Assembly: GCA_021771695.1 (NCBI GenBank)
Contig: JAETON010000003.1
Location: forward strand, 1 to 64,000
DNA length: 64,000 nt
Reading direction: 5' to 3'
DNA from: Lachnospiraceae bacterium
Lineage (GTDB): Bacteria > Bacillota > Clostridia > Lachnospirales > Lachnospiraceae
Part shown: piece by piece, positions 27,601-34,651 of the stretch
How positions within the stretch are numbered: the stretch's first letter is position 1
Layout of the letters: each line of letters opens with the position of its first letter
Translations under genes and position numbers: made by a program
The notes under the pieces: generated by a model
What the model was told of the DNA's origin: nothing
What the model saw: the letters and a program-made list of their open reading frames with translations, nothing else
Databases searched by the model: none

Positions 27601-28200
27601 CGAATCAATCTCATCTCCCCATAATTCTATACGATATGGACAATCCCCAGTGTACGGATAAATATCAATAATTCCTCCGCGGACAGCAAACTCTCCGGCA
27701 GCTTCCACAAAAGCAGTCTTTTCATATCCAAGAGCTGTAAATTTTCTGGAAATCTCTGTTTCATCCAGCGTATCTCCTGTTTGAAAAACTGTTTTGTATT
27801 TTTTTATCTCGGACAAAGGCACTACACGATCCATTACTGCATCAATTGACATGACAAAAACACCGCCCTGTCCTTTCATAATCCGCTCCAGACACTTCAT
27901 ACGTTCCTTTGCAATGACATTTCCATGGACATCTGCACTGTAAAACAGCGGATCTTTGGCAGGAAGATAATAAACTTTTTCTCCAAAAAACTGATATCCT
28001 TCCATCCATTGCCTTGCCCTATTTTCATCCGGCACTACAATAATTTTAAATTCTTTTTTCTTTTGGTTCCCAAGCAGACTGGCAAGATGCCATTTCGCTG
28101 TATCTGTACATCCTGACACCAAAACAGGACCTTGATATTCCTCAAGGCCTGCTTTTATCTGCTGGTACACTGCGTCTTCTTTAAAAATTTGTTCTAACAC
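24679..28200 (-). CDS. mfd: Transcription-repair coupling factor Mfd
   Basis: 1173-residue ATP-dependent translocase that removes RNA polymerase stalled at DNA lesions and recruits UvrA. The N-terminal UvrB-homology region is followed by the RNA-polymerase-interacting CarD-like domain (INIGDYVVHEKHGVGIYRGI near residue 495), then RecG-like helicase motifs GDVGYGKTEVAIRAAF near residue 655 and DEEQRFG near 755. The C-terminal TRCF domain contains the RFGELP segment. Full length, no break. It follows pth with a 15-base gap, as in many Firmicutes. Confidence 0.97.
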   Translation of the reverse strand: MLEQIFKEDAVYQQIKAGLEEYQGPVLVSGCTDTAKWHLASLLGNQKKKEFKIIVVPDENRARQWMEGYQFFGEKVYYLPAKDPLFYSADVHGNVIAKERMKCLERIMKGQGGVFVMSIDAVMDRVVPLSEIKKYKTVFQTGDTLDETEISRKFTALGYEKTAFVEAAGEFAVRGGIIDIYPYTGDCPYRIELWGDEIDSIRSFDAQSQRSIETVEKLILYPATEIILEDDRIRDGLQKIEKDYKSLAGEFHKKFETEKEVRLKKEISRVREELSELHMLIGVEGYLPYFYEKLVSVLSYFPKDSFIYLDEPKHTKERGEAFYLEFIESMKSRLEGGYLLPGQMGTVAEYAQAVQQMEKHKMLCFSTLSAQVEELQITKTFFMETRSIQSYNNSFEQLVKDLSAYQKKGYKVIVASPSVTRAKRLAEDMRENDLVITYIKDLSCGVQSGQIIITAGKLKTGVEYPNTKWVLISESDIFKGRKEKRRKKTVSKAKGEKIKSFADINIGDYVVHEKHGVGIYRGIEKITVGGIEKDYISIEYQGGDNLFILASALDQIAKYASANARKPKLHKLGGNEWKKTKSRVKGQVKDIAKELVELYAIRQAKEGFVYDKDTVWQKEFEELFPYNETQDQLNAIEDTKRDMESKKIMDRLICGDVGYGKTEVAIRAAFKAVDNGKQVAYLVPTTILAQQHFHTFAERFRQYPISVRMMSRFCTAKEQKETMEGLKNGMVDIVIGTHRLLSKDMEYKNLGLLIIDEEQRFGVTHKEKIKTMKKDVDVLSLSATPIPRTLHMSLIGIRDMSLLEEPPHDRRAIQTYVMEYNEELVKEAVYREMTRGGQVYYVYNRVNNIAEITAQLQKLLPNARVAFAHGQMKERELEQIMMQFMNREIDVLVSTTIIETGLDIPNVNTMIIHDANQLGLSQLYQLRGRVGRSNRNAFAFLMYKQNTLLKETAEKRLQAIREFTDLGSGYKIAMRDLEIRGAGNLLGQAQSGHMEAVGYDLYCKMLNDAVLRLKGEIKEEDDFDTTLDLNINAFIPAAYVRNEYQKLEIYKRISSIETKDEMEDMTDELIDRFGELPRAVHNLLYAALLKALAHTACITDVKQKDEKVFFEMKPDAKVDVDRIPEVMKEYEGTLSLRAGKVPIFVLDLERTRKIKWLEKIEHCVNSLNELIMK

Positions 28201-28215
28201 TTTCTATACCCTTAC

Positions 28216-28782
28216 TTATTTTTTCTTATTATGTCGATTCATAGCTTCTGTAATATCTCCGGCAGCAATCAATTTCGCCGCATCATAAACATCATCAAAA
28301 CGCTCTGCTAAAATTTCCTGTTCTCCTTTGGTAAAATGCCCTAAAACATAATCTGCTAAATCATATCCCTTCGGCTTTTCACCAACTCCTATTTTAATTC
28401 TTGGAAAATCCATACTTCCCAGATGACTGACAATACTTTTGATTCCATTATGCCCTCCAGCACTGCCTTTTCGCCGTATCCGCAGTCTTCCCACATCTAA
28501 ATGAATGTCATCAAAAATAATCAAAAAATCTTCCGGCTCCAGTTTATAAAAATCCATAATCGGACGGAGACTTTCTCCACTGAGATTCATAAATGTCTGT
28601 GGTTTTACCAATAAAACTTTCTCACCTTCCATATAGCCTGTACCGACCAATGCTTTATGTTTCCCCGTAGTTATACTTATGCCTTCTTTTTCCGCAATAT
28701 AATCAATTGCTGCAAATCCTATATTATGTCTTGTATTTTCATATTTCTTTCCCGGATTTCCAAGTCCAGCGATTACTTTCAT
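28216..28782 (-). CDS. pth: Peptidyl-tRNA hydrolase
   Basis: 188 residues; frees tRNA from peptidyl-tRNA that drops off the ribosome. The family motif GLGNPGKKYENTRHNIGFAAID holds the catalytic His near residue 20. LLVKPQTFMNLSGESL, the DDIHLDVGRLRIR segment and GGHNGIKSI are also standard. It begins the pth-mfd-prsA run and lies 64 bases after aroF on the same strand. Confidence 0.96.
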   Translation of the reverse strand: MKVIAGLGNPGKKYENTRHNIGFAAIDYIAEKEGISITTGKHKALVGTGYMEGEKVLLVKPQTFMNLSGESLRPIMDFYKLEPEDFLIIFDDIHLDVGRLRIRRKGSAGGHNGIKSIVSHLGSMDFPRIKIGVGEKPKGYDLADYVLGHFTKGEQEILAERFDDVYDAAKLIAAGDITEAMNRHNKKK

Positions 28783-28846
28783 GGTTTTGTCTCCTTCTTG
28801 TGTTCCTGGGCAAAATGCCTATGCGGATAGTATATCATAAATACAT

Positions 28847-29854
28847 TTAAAGTGTTTGAAAAAATTCTCTCATTTTTGTAATTTTATCCATTAACCTCAT
28901 AAAACTTTCCGGCGTTAATGACTGCGGTCCGTCGCACAATGCTTTGGCAGGATTATTGTGAACTTCAATCATTAATCCATCTGCTCCTGCTGCTACTGCA
29001 GAAAGTGACATTGGTTCCACCATATCCCGAATACCCGTTGCATGAGAGGGATCTACAATGACTGGAAGATGCGATTTTTTCTTAATCATTGGAATTGCTG
29101 ATAAATCCAGTGTATTTCTCATGGCAGTTTCATAGGTGCGGATTCCTCTTTCACAAAGAATTACTTTTTCATTGCCGCCTGCCATAATATATTCGGCACT
29201 CATGAGCCATTCTTCTATGGTACTTGCCATTCCTCTTTTTAACAAAATTGGTTTATCAATTTTCCCTAATTCTTTGAGCAGCTCAAAATTCTGCATATTT
29301 CTGGTTCCTACCTGAATTAAATCTACATCTTCAAATAACGGAAGATGACTGGCATCCATAATTTCTGTTACAACCGGAAGTCCTGTTGCTTTTTTGGCTT
29401 CCAGCAAAAGCTTCAAACCATCTCCATGAAGCCCTTGAAAGGAATATGGAGATGTTCTTGGTTTAAATGCACCTCCGCGAAGAAGTCCTGCCCCGGCAGT
29501 CTTCACTTCTTTCGCTATTTCTATCATCTGTTCTTTTGACTCAATGGAACAAGGTCCGCCGATTACCTGAAAATGTCCGCCTCCAATTTTTACATTTCCA
29601 ATCTCAATCACAGAATCCTCTGGATGAAACTTACGATTTGCCTTTTTGTATGGTTCTTGAATTCTTTGTACATTTTCTACAATATCATTGGCCATAATAT
29701 GCCGAAGATCCACAACAGAAGTATCCCCAACCAAGCCAAGGATTCTTGTATTTTTTCCTTCCGATTCATGAATCTCCATTCCCTGTTCCATCATTTCTTG
29801 TTTCAGTGCTTCTACCTGTGGCTCTGCCGCTTGTTTTTTTAAAATAATAATCAT
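28847..29854 (-). CDS. aroF: 3-deoxy-7-phosphoheptulonate (DAHP) synthase
   Basis: Start at the ATG at 29854, since GGAGGG lies eight bases upstream, giving 335 residues. It catalyses the first step of aromatic biosynthesis, condensing PEP with erythrose-4-phosphate. It belongs to the beta-type, Thermotoga-like family: an N-terminal ferredoxin-like regulatory domain (~1-65) and a KDO8P-synthase-like barrel with GGPCSIES near residue 105, GGAFKPRTSPYSFQG near 135 and VDPSHATG near 265. In characterised members the N-terminal domain mediates Tyr/Phe feedback. The leader upstream adds likely transcriptional attenuation by the same amino acids. Confidence 0.95.
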   Translation of the reverse strand: MIIILKKQAAEPQVEALKQEMMEQGMEIHESEGKNTRILGLVGDTSVVDLRHIMANDIVENVQRIQEPYKKANRKFHPEDSVIEIGNVKIGGGHFQVIGGPCSIESKEQMIEIAKEVKTAGAGLLRGGAFKPRTSPYSFQGLHGDGLKLLLEAKKATGLPVVTEIMDASHLPLFEDVDLIQVGTRNMQNFELLKELGKIDKPILLKRGMASTIEEWLMSAEYIMAGGNEKVILCERGIRTYETAMRNTLDLSAIPMIKKKSHLPVIVDPSHATGIRDMVEPMSLSAVAAGADGLMIEVHNNPAKALCDGPQSLTPESFMRLMDKITKMREFFQTL

Positions 29855-29893
29855 GTATTTTCCCTCCTGCATATATATTATTTTCTACTTTAA

Positions 29894-29919
29894 AGTTTTA
29901 CAGTTTAAAGTGTAAAACT
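29894..29919 (-). repeat. Perfect inverted repeat between attenuator and aroF
   Basis: AGTTTTACA (29894-29902) and TGTAAAACT (29911-29919) are perfect 9-base arms around GTTTAAAG. It lies after the attenuator terminator and ~40 bases before the aroF start. It may be an operator or a second RNA hairpin; it lacks a T tract and so does not look like a terminator. Confidence 0.5.
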
Positions 29920-29927
29920 GCCAAACA

Positions 29928-29970
29928 TTAAAAAAGAGGATACATATTCGTTGTAAGAATACATATCCTC
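29928..29970 (-). terminator. Attenuator terminator of aroF
   Basis: GAGGATA (29936-29942) pairs with TATCCTC (29964-29970), then a 2x2 internal mismatch, then ATTC-side pairs TATTC/GAATA. The loop is TTACAAC on the minus strand and six T residues follow. It lies 25 bases after the leader-peptide stop and ~75 bases before aroF. The loop TTACAAC is complementary to GTTGTAA inside the leader codons (near 30017-30023), which offers a possible antiterminator pairing. Confidence 0.8.
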
Positions 29971-29995
29971 TAAACTTCTAAGTTCCTTTTGGAGT

Positions 29996-30103
29996 TTAAC
30001 ATGTTATAGGAGATGATTCATTACAACACAAACAGTCAGGATAAAAATAAAAACCCTGAAAATAAAAATAATATGCATTGCTTGTCATCTTCACTGCTGA
30101 CAT
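29996..30103 (-). CDS. Aromatic-rich leader peptide of the aroF attenuator
   Basis: A 35-codon frame with ATG at 30103 and AAAGGAG eight bases upstream. Codons 11-21 read YYFYFQGFYFY: nine Tyr or Phe in eleven codons, followed by Pro. This resembles the phenylalanine and tyrosine leader peptides that sense charged tRNA in enterobacteria. It has its own promoter and is followed by an intrinsic terminator, then the DAHP synthase gene. When Tyr- or Phe-tRNA is scarce the ribosome would stall in this run and alter RNA folding so that the terminator does not form. The peptide itself probably has no other role. Confidence 0.82.
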   Translation of the reverse strand: MSAVKMTSNAYYFYFQGFYFYPDCLCCNESSPITC

Positions 30104-30132
30104 CCCAAAAACTCCTTTATTGATATATATTT

Positions 30133-30161
30133 AACATACACTTCTTTTGCTTCACTGTCAA
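30133..30161 (-). promoter_or_regulatory. Promoter of the aroF leader
   Basis: The minus strand has TTGACA (30161-30156), a 17-base spacer and TATGTT (30138-30133). The start point near 30126 gives a leader with the ribosome binding site of the small peptide just inside. Confidence 0.78.
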
Positions 30162-30172
30162 GATTTAAATCA

Positions 30173-31525
30173 CTAAATTGCTTGAAGTTCCCATTTTCCT
30201 TTGACATATCGTGCGATAAATAATATTCCCCGCACAACCCAGTCTAAAGTCATAGCAACCCATACACCAAATACTCCAAGTCCCATCCATTTTCCCAACA
30301 CGAAACTAAAGAAAATACGGAAAACCCACATAGAAATAATTGCAACAATCATACAATACTGTACATCATTGGCCGCACGTAACGTATTCGGTATCGTAAA
30401 TGATGCCGGCCAGATTGTCACACAGCAAATGGTGTGGTAAATCATAATTTTTCTTGTTATATCTGCTGTCTCCGGAGATAAATGATATGCCTTAATGATC
30501 AGCGGCAGGGCAAGAACTACCATTATATTCAATGCAATTAAAGATGCATAGGCTACTTTCAGCAGTTTTTTTGTATAGTATCTGGCACTTTCATAATCAC
30601 CTGCACCTACACATCTGGATACTACCGTCAACATCGCAAATCCAACGGCGATTCCCGGTATGATCTCAAAAGATGCAATGATATTACAAACAGCATTTGA
30701 AGTAATTGCAGAAGTTCCAAATCCTGCCACTACGCTTAATACCAAAATTTTTCCCAACTGGAACATACTATTTTCAATTCCATTAGGTATCCCAATATGT
30801 AAAATCTTCTGCACCAAATATCCCTTAAATCTAAAATGAAAATTACGGCTTAAATGCACAGACTGATTGCGGTTCTTAATTAATACCAGCATGATAACTG
30901 CTGCAGCCATTCTAGACACCAATGTTGGAATTGCTGCACCTTCTACACCTCGTCCCATACCGTAAATTAAAACTGCATTTCCCGCAATATTAATTCCATT
31001 CATTAACAAAGACATATTCATGGCAATCTTAGAATTCCCCATCGTACGGAATAATGCAGCACATCCATTGTATACTGCCAGAAATGGAATCGAAGCTGTT
31101 ACTATCAAAAGATAGACTCTGGCATTGTACATAACATCTGCTTCAATCTGTCCAAAAACACCATGAAGAATTAAGTTACGACATAGATAAATCACACCCA
31201 TAATCACAGTTGATAATGCAGTAACAAATAAAATCAACTGATCAGCTGTTTTGCAGGCCATAATATGTTTTTTTTGTCCAATATATTGCCCAGCCACAAC
31301 AGCACCTCCAGTTGCCAATGCCGAAAACATATTAATCAGCAAAACCATGACACTGTCCACTAGTGATACTCCTGATACAGCCGCTTCACCTACACTCGCA
31401 ATCATAATGGAATCTGCAAGACCTACTGTAATCGTTAACAGCTGTTCTATAATTAAAGGAATGACCAATTGCACTAAATCTTTGTTTGAAAACATTTTTT
31501 CTTTTATTTGTCCATCTTGTTCCAT
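30173..31525 (-). CDS. MATE-family efflux transporter
   Basis: 450 residues with twelve predicted membrane helices in two halves, as in NorM/DinF-type multidrug and toxin extrusion proteins, which export organic cations or other compounds in exchange for Na+ or H+. N-terminal MFSNKDLVQLVIPLIIEQLL and the GLADSIMIASVGEAAVSGVS segment of helices 1-2 are typical. It is monocistronic, with a promoter at 31592-31620 and the aroF leader promoter beginning right after the stop. The substrate is unknown. Confidence 0.92.
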   Translation of the reverse strand: MEQDGQIKEKMFSNKDLVQLVIPLIIEQLLTITVGLADSIMIASVGEAAVSGVSLVDSVMVLLINMFSALATGGAVVAGQYIGQKKHIMACKTADQLILFVTALSTVIMGVIYLCRNLILHGVFGQIEADVMYNARVYLLIVTASIPFLAVYNGCAALFRTMGNSKIAMNMSLLMNGINIAGNAVLIYGMGRGVEGAAIPTLVSRMAAAVIMLVLIKNRNQSVHLSRNFHFRFKGYLVQKILHIGIPNGIENSMFQLGKILVLSVVAGFGTSAITSNAVCNIIASFEIIPGIAVGFAMLTVVSRCVGAGDYESARYYTKKLLKVAYASLIALNIMVVLALPLIIKAYHLSPETADITRKIMIYHTICCVTIWPASFTIPNTLRAANDVQYCMIVAIISMWVFRIFFSFVLGKWMGLGVFGVWVAMTLDWVVRGILFIARYVKGKWELQAI

Positions 31526-31591
31526 TCTTTTTCTTTATTTCCTCTCTTTCTCCTCAAAAAAAATGACCAAATCAAATTTTTAAACGGTTTT

Positions 31592-31620
31592 ATATTACTC
31601 CTATTAATTTAGTAATTCAA
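31592..31620 (-). promoter_or_regulatory. Promoter of the MATE gene with an inverted repeat in its spacer
   Basis: The minus strand has TTGAAT (31620-31615), a 17-base spacer and TAATAT (31597-31592). ATTACT (31594-31599) and AGTAAT (31611-31616) are inverted repeats across the promoter and could be a repressor site. Confidence 0.5.
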
Positions 31621-31659
31621 GTATGGCAGCTTAAAAATCACATTTTCTATAGAACATGC

Positions 31660-31692
31660 AAAAAAATACAAGCCATCTTTCAATGACTTGTA
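31660..31692 (-). terminator. Intrinsic terminator of the cytidylate-kinase-like gene
   Basis: TACAAG (31667-31672) pairs with CTTGTA (31687-31692) with an inner CAT/ATG, followed on the minus strand by seven T residues. Confidence 0.82.
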
Positions 31693-31710
31693 CAATTTGC
31701 ATATGATTGT

Positions 31711-32316
31711 TTATTCTTTCACATAATCTGCAATCATTTTGACTGCTTTCTCCATGTCCATCCGTGCCATATTTAGAATCATGTCATAATTACTTGGATG
31801 CCCCCATTTAATTCCCGTATAATAGTCATGATAAGAAGACCGTTCCCAATCCGTCTTTTTTATCATCTTCATTGCCTTTTTCTCTGAAACATGCTCTGTC
31901 TCTACAATTCTTTCCACACGTTTATCCCTTGGACGGTGGATAAAAAATGTATAACAATCCTCATATCCCTGCAGAATAATGTCTGCACATCTTCCTACAA
32001 AAATGCAGGAACCTTCCTCAGCAATTTCTTTGATCACCTTAGATTGTATATGAAATAATTTCTCCGGAGTCATAATCCCATCATACTCAGCTCCCTTGAC
32101 CGGATGCCCCATCGGCACACAAAGAATATGACTGTACACAGGACTGCCTTCATGATTCTTCACAAATTCTTCCGACATATCACTTTCTTTTGCAACTCTC
32201 GAAATAATTTCTTTGTCATACACAGGAATTCCAAGTTCCTTAGATAAAAGTCCTGCAAGCTCTCTTCCGCCGCTTCCATACTCTCTGGAAATACAAATAA
32301 TTGTATTTGTTTTCAT
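31711..32316 (-). CDS. Cytidylate-kinase-like family protein
   Basis: Start at the ATG at 32316, preceded by GAGGTG, giving 201 residues. The N-terminal P-loop region reads ISREYGSGGRELAGLLSKEL, which is the signature of the cytidylate-kinase-like family (PF13189), related to but distinct from Cmk. Further family elements are YDKEIISRVAKES, FVGRCADIIL and FFIHRPRDKRVERI. These proteins are common in gut Clostridia, often as stand-alone genes, and their nucleotide or other acceptor is not established. It lies 75 bases after an aminotransferase gene on the same strand and ends in a clear terminator. Confidence 0.85.
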   Translation of the reverse strand: MKTNTIICISREYGSGGRELAGLLSKELGIPVYDKEIISRVAKESDMSEEFVKNHEGSPVYSHILCVPMGHPVKGAEYDGIMTPEKLFHIQSKVIKEIAEEGSCIFVGRCADIILQGYEDCYTFFIHRPRDKRVERIVETEHVSEKKAMKMIKKTDWERSSYHDYYTGIKWGHPSNYDMILNMARMDMEKAVKMIADYVKE

Positions 32317-32391
32317 AAGCCACACCTCTTTTCTGCCATATAAGGTAAATTGCACTTTGGGTTTTCTATGTTTTTCTCTAAATACATTATA

Positions 32392-33609
32392 TCACATTTG
32401 CTGATAACCTGCTAAGAATTCATCTAACCCTTTACATGCTTTTTTCAACTGGTCTACATTCGGCAGATATACAATTCGGAAATGATCGGGTTCCTCCCAA
32501 TGGAATCCGCCGCCATGAGTTAACAGGATATGTTTCTCTTTCAAGAAATCCAACACAAATTTTTCATCATCTTTAATGTTAAACTTCTTTGTATCAATTT
32601 TCGGGAATATGTAAAATGCAGCTTTTGGCTTTACTGCTGTAATTCCCGGTATATCATTCAATGCTTCATAAATGTAATTCCGCTGTTCATAAACACGGCC
32701 GCCCGGCAGTAATGCTTCATCTGTAGTTTTCGGCCCGCCCAACGCCGTCTGGATGATAGACTGTGCCGGCACATTGGCACAAAGTCTCATAGAAGATAAC
32801 AGATTCAACCCTTCAATATATCCTTGTGCATATGATTTCTCGCCGCTTAAACTCATCCATCCACAACGGTATCCTGCCACACGATGAGATTTTGATAATC
32901 CGTTAAAGGTAACAACCATTAAATCCGGCGCCAACGATGCAATGGAAACATGTTCCAAATCATCCATAACCAAACGGTCATAAATTTCATCAGCAAAAAT
33001 GATCAATCCATATTCTCTGGCAATTTCTGCAATATCCTGCAAAACTTCCTTTGGATACAAAGCCCCTGTCGGATTATTCGGATTAATGATGACAATCCCC
33101 TTTGTATTTGCTGTTACCTTTTTGCGAATATCCTCAATATCAGGATACCACTCTGCCTGTTCATCACAAATATAATGTACTGCCGTTCCTCCAGACAGTG
33201 TTACTGAAGCAGTCCATAATGGATAATCCGGTGCAGGCACTAAAACTTCATCTCCCGGATTTAACAATCCCTGCATGGACATGGTAATTAATTCACTTAC
33301 TCCATTTCCAGTATAAATGTCATCGACCCCCACATTTGGGATGTTTTTATACTGGCAATACTGCATAATCGCCTTTCTCGCAGAAAACAGCCCTTTAGAA
33401 TCAGAATATCCTTCCGTATCTCTTAAATTCATCATCATATCCTGAACAATTTCATCTGGTGCCATAAAACGAAATGGAGCAGGATTCCCAATATTTAATT
33501 TTAAAATGTCTTTCCCTTCACGGATCATTCGATTAGCTTCGTCCATAACCGGACCGCGGATATCATAACACACATAATCTAATTTTGATGATTTTTCAAA
33601 TTTATTCAT
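32392..33609 (-). CDS. PLP-dependent aminotransferase, AlaA/AlaT type
   Basis: 405 residues, fold-type I aminotransferase of the alanine transaminase (AlaA/AlaT) group, which converts pyruvate and glutamate to alanine and 2-oxoglutarate. Visible are the N-terminal KLDYVCYDIRGPVMDEANRM, the NPNNPTGALYPKEVL segment, FADEIYDRLV, and the PLP lysine in FNGLSKSHRVAGYRCGWM. Length is typical. Genes for a DUF6472 peptide and a HAD phosphatase precede it closely, suggesting one transcript from the promoter at 34540-34568. The precise substrate is inferred. Confidence 0.88.
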   Translation of the reverse strand: MNKFEKSSKLDYVCYDIRGPVMDEANRMIREGKDILKLNIGNPAPFRFMAPDEIVQDMMMNLRDTEGYSDSKGLFSARKAIMQYCQYKNIPNVGVDDIYTGNGVSELITMSMQGLLNPGDEVLVPAPDYPLWTASVTLSGGTAVHYICDEQAEWYPDIEDIRKKVTANTKGIVIINPNNPTGALYPKEVLQDIAEIAREYGLIIFADEIYDRLVMDDLEHVSIASLAPDLMVVTFNGLSKSHRVAGYRCGWMSLSGEKSYAQGYIEGLNLLSSMRLCANVPAQSIIQTALGGPKTTDEALLPGGRVYEQRNYIYEALNDIPGITAVKPKAAFYIFPKIDTKKFNIKDDEKFVLDFLKEKHILLTHGGGFHWEEPDHFRIVYLPNVDQLKKACKGLDEFLAGYQQM

Positions 33610-33623
33610 AATCTGCTTCCTCC

Positions 33624-33815
33624 CTACATCTGTTTTCTAACGATTGCATACTCATCATCCATCTGAAAATACGGGCAGTCCCAATCACTGCTGCTCATAA
33701 ATCTCGCCATCTCATCTTCATCTAAATTTACTTCACATATATAGTATTCATAATCTTCATCATATACATAATTGCTGCAATACTCACAGCCTGCACTTCT
33801 TCTTTTCTTTTTCAA
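33624..33815 (-). CDS. Small Cys-containing protein of the DUF6472 type
   Basis: 63 residues with a CEYCSNYVYDEDYEYYICEVNLDEDEM arrangement and CPYFQM near the end, resembling the small acidic DUF6472 proteins of Lachnospiraceae. The four cysteines (CxxC, one C, one C) could bind a metal. It fits tightly between the HAD gene (3-base gap) and the aminotransferase gene (14-base gap), which supports it being real and in the same operon. Its function is unknown. Confidence 0.72.
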   Translation of the reverse strand: MKKKRRSAGCEYCSNYVYDEDYEYYICEVNLDEDEMARFMSSSDWDCPYFQMDDEYAIVRKQM

Positions 33816-33818
33816 TGT

Positions 33819-34502
33819 TTATTCCTTCCCTAAAATTTCATCTAATTCCTCTGCCAAATCAAGCAGAGAATCATATACTGCAAATAAAATTCCATCTATC
33901 ATGCTGGTATTCCTTACAATATCCGGTATCATTACAGGCATCATTCCCGCTTGATGAGCGGCTTTAATCCCATTGACTGCATCTTCCAGTGCAATAGCTT
34001 GTTCTGGTCTTATGTGAAGCTGCCTGCACGCTTCTATATAAATATCCGGTTCCGGTTTCCCATGTTCCACCATATTTCCGGTAATAACTGCTTGAAAATA
34101 ATCTTCGATTCCCTCTCTTTTTAAATTTCCAAAAGCGTGTTCTCCACTGGAAGATGTGGCAACTCCCATTTTTATGTGATATTTTTTCAATACTTCCAAC
34201 AATTCATGAAGTCCCTCTTTTGCCGGAACCCCGTTCCCTTTGGACATTTCCCAATAAGCATTCCGATAAGTATCTAAAAACTTCTCAAAAGGAAAATCCT
34301 GTCCATAATGCTTTTTAAAATATATTTCACGGTTTTTACGATTTGTTCCGAGAGTATTTACAATATTATGCCCCAACGGTCCATAACCAAGAATCTCTCC
34401 TGCAATATCCCATGATTTCTGTACATAACGTTCACTATCAAACATCAGTCCGTCCATATCAAATACAACTGCCCGAAGACATTTTATTTTCTGCAAATCC
34501 AT
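33819..34502 (-). CDS. HAD-superfamily phosphatase, beta-phosphoglucomutase-like
   Basis: Start chosen at the ATG at 34502 (MDLQKIK), because AAGGAAA lies upstream and the promoter ends at 34540; this gives 227 residues. HAD motif I is FDMDGLMFDSE near residue 13, motif II is VATSSSGEHAF near 113, and motif III/IV is ALEDAVNGIKAAHQAGM near 170. The cap is the small helical type found in sugar-phosphate phosphatases and phosphoglucomutases. The substrate cannot be told. It is the first gene of a probable four-gene run ending in the cytidylate-kinase-like gene. Confidence 0.88.
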   Translation of the reverse strand: MDLQKIKCLRAVVFDMDGLMFDSERYVQKSWDIAGEILGYGPLGHNIVNTLGTNRKNREIYFKKHYGQDFPFEKFLDTYRNAYWEMSKGNGVPAKEGLHELLEVLKKYHIKMGVATSSSGEHAFGNLKREGIEDYFQAVITGNMVEHGKPEPDIYIEACRQLHIRPEQAIALEDAVNGIKAAHQAGMMPVMIPDIVRNTSMIDGILFAVYDSLLDLAEELDEILGKE

Positions 34503-34539
34503 CGATCCTGTTTCCTTTTCTAAACAAATAATTGGCTTT

Positions 34540-34568
34540 ATTATAAGACAAAACCTATGAAACCACAA
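34540..34568 (-). promoter_or_regulatory. Promoter of the HAD gene
   Basis: The minus strand has TTGTGG (34568-34563), a 17-base spacer and a consensus TATAAT (34545-34540), 38 bases before the chosen start. It supports the shorter start at 34502. Confidence 0.75.
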
Positions 34569-34587
34569 CATGAAGTCCCAAAACAAA

Positions 34588-34623
34588 TTAAAAAGAAAGA
34601 ACCCCCATTTTGAGATTCTTTCT
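34588..34623 (-). terminator. Terminator of the PTS system 2 operon
   Basis: AGAAAGAA (34594-34601) pairs with TTCTTTCT (34616-34623), followed by TTTTTAATTTG on the minus strand, 28 bases after the sorC stop. Confidence 0.8.
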
Positions 34624-34651
34624 AACTTTCATTTTATGCTTCATTTACTCG

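Noticed and set aside
29855-30130. T-box riboswitch before aroF
   Set aside because: No T-box sequence (AGGGUGGNACCGCG-like) is present. The aromatic leader peptide and terminator explain the region better.
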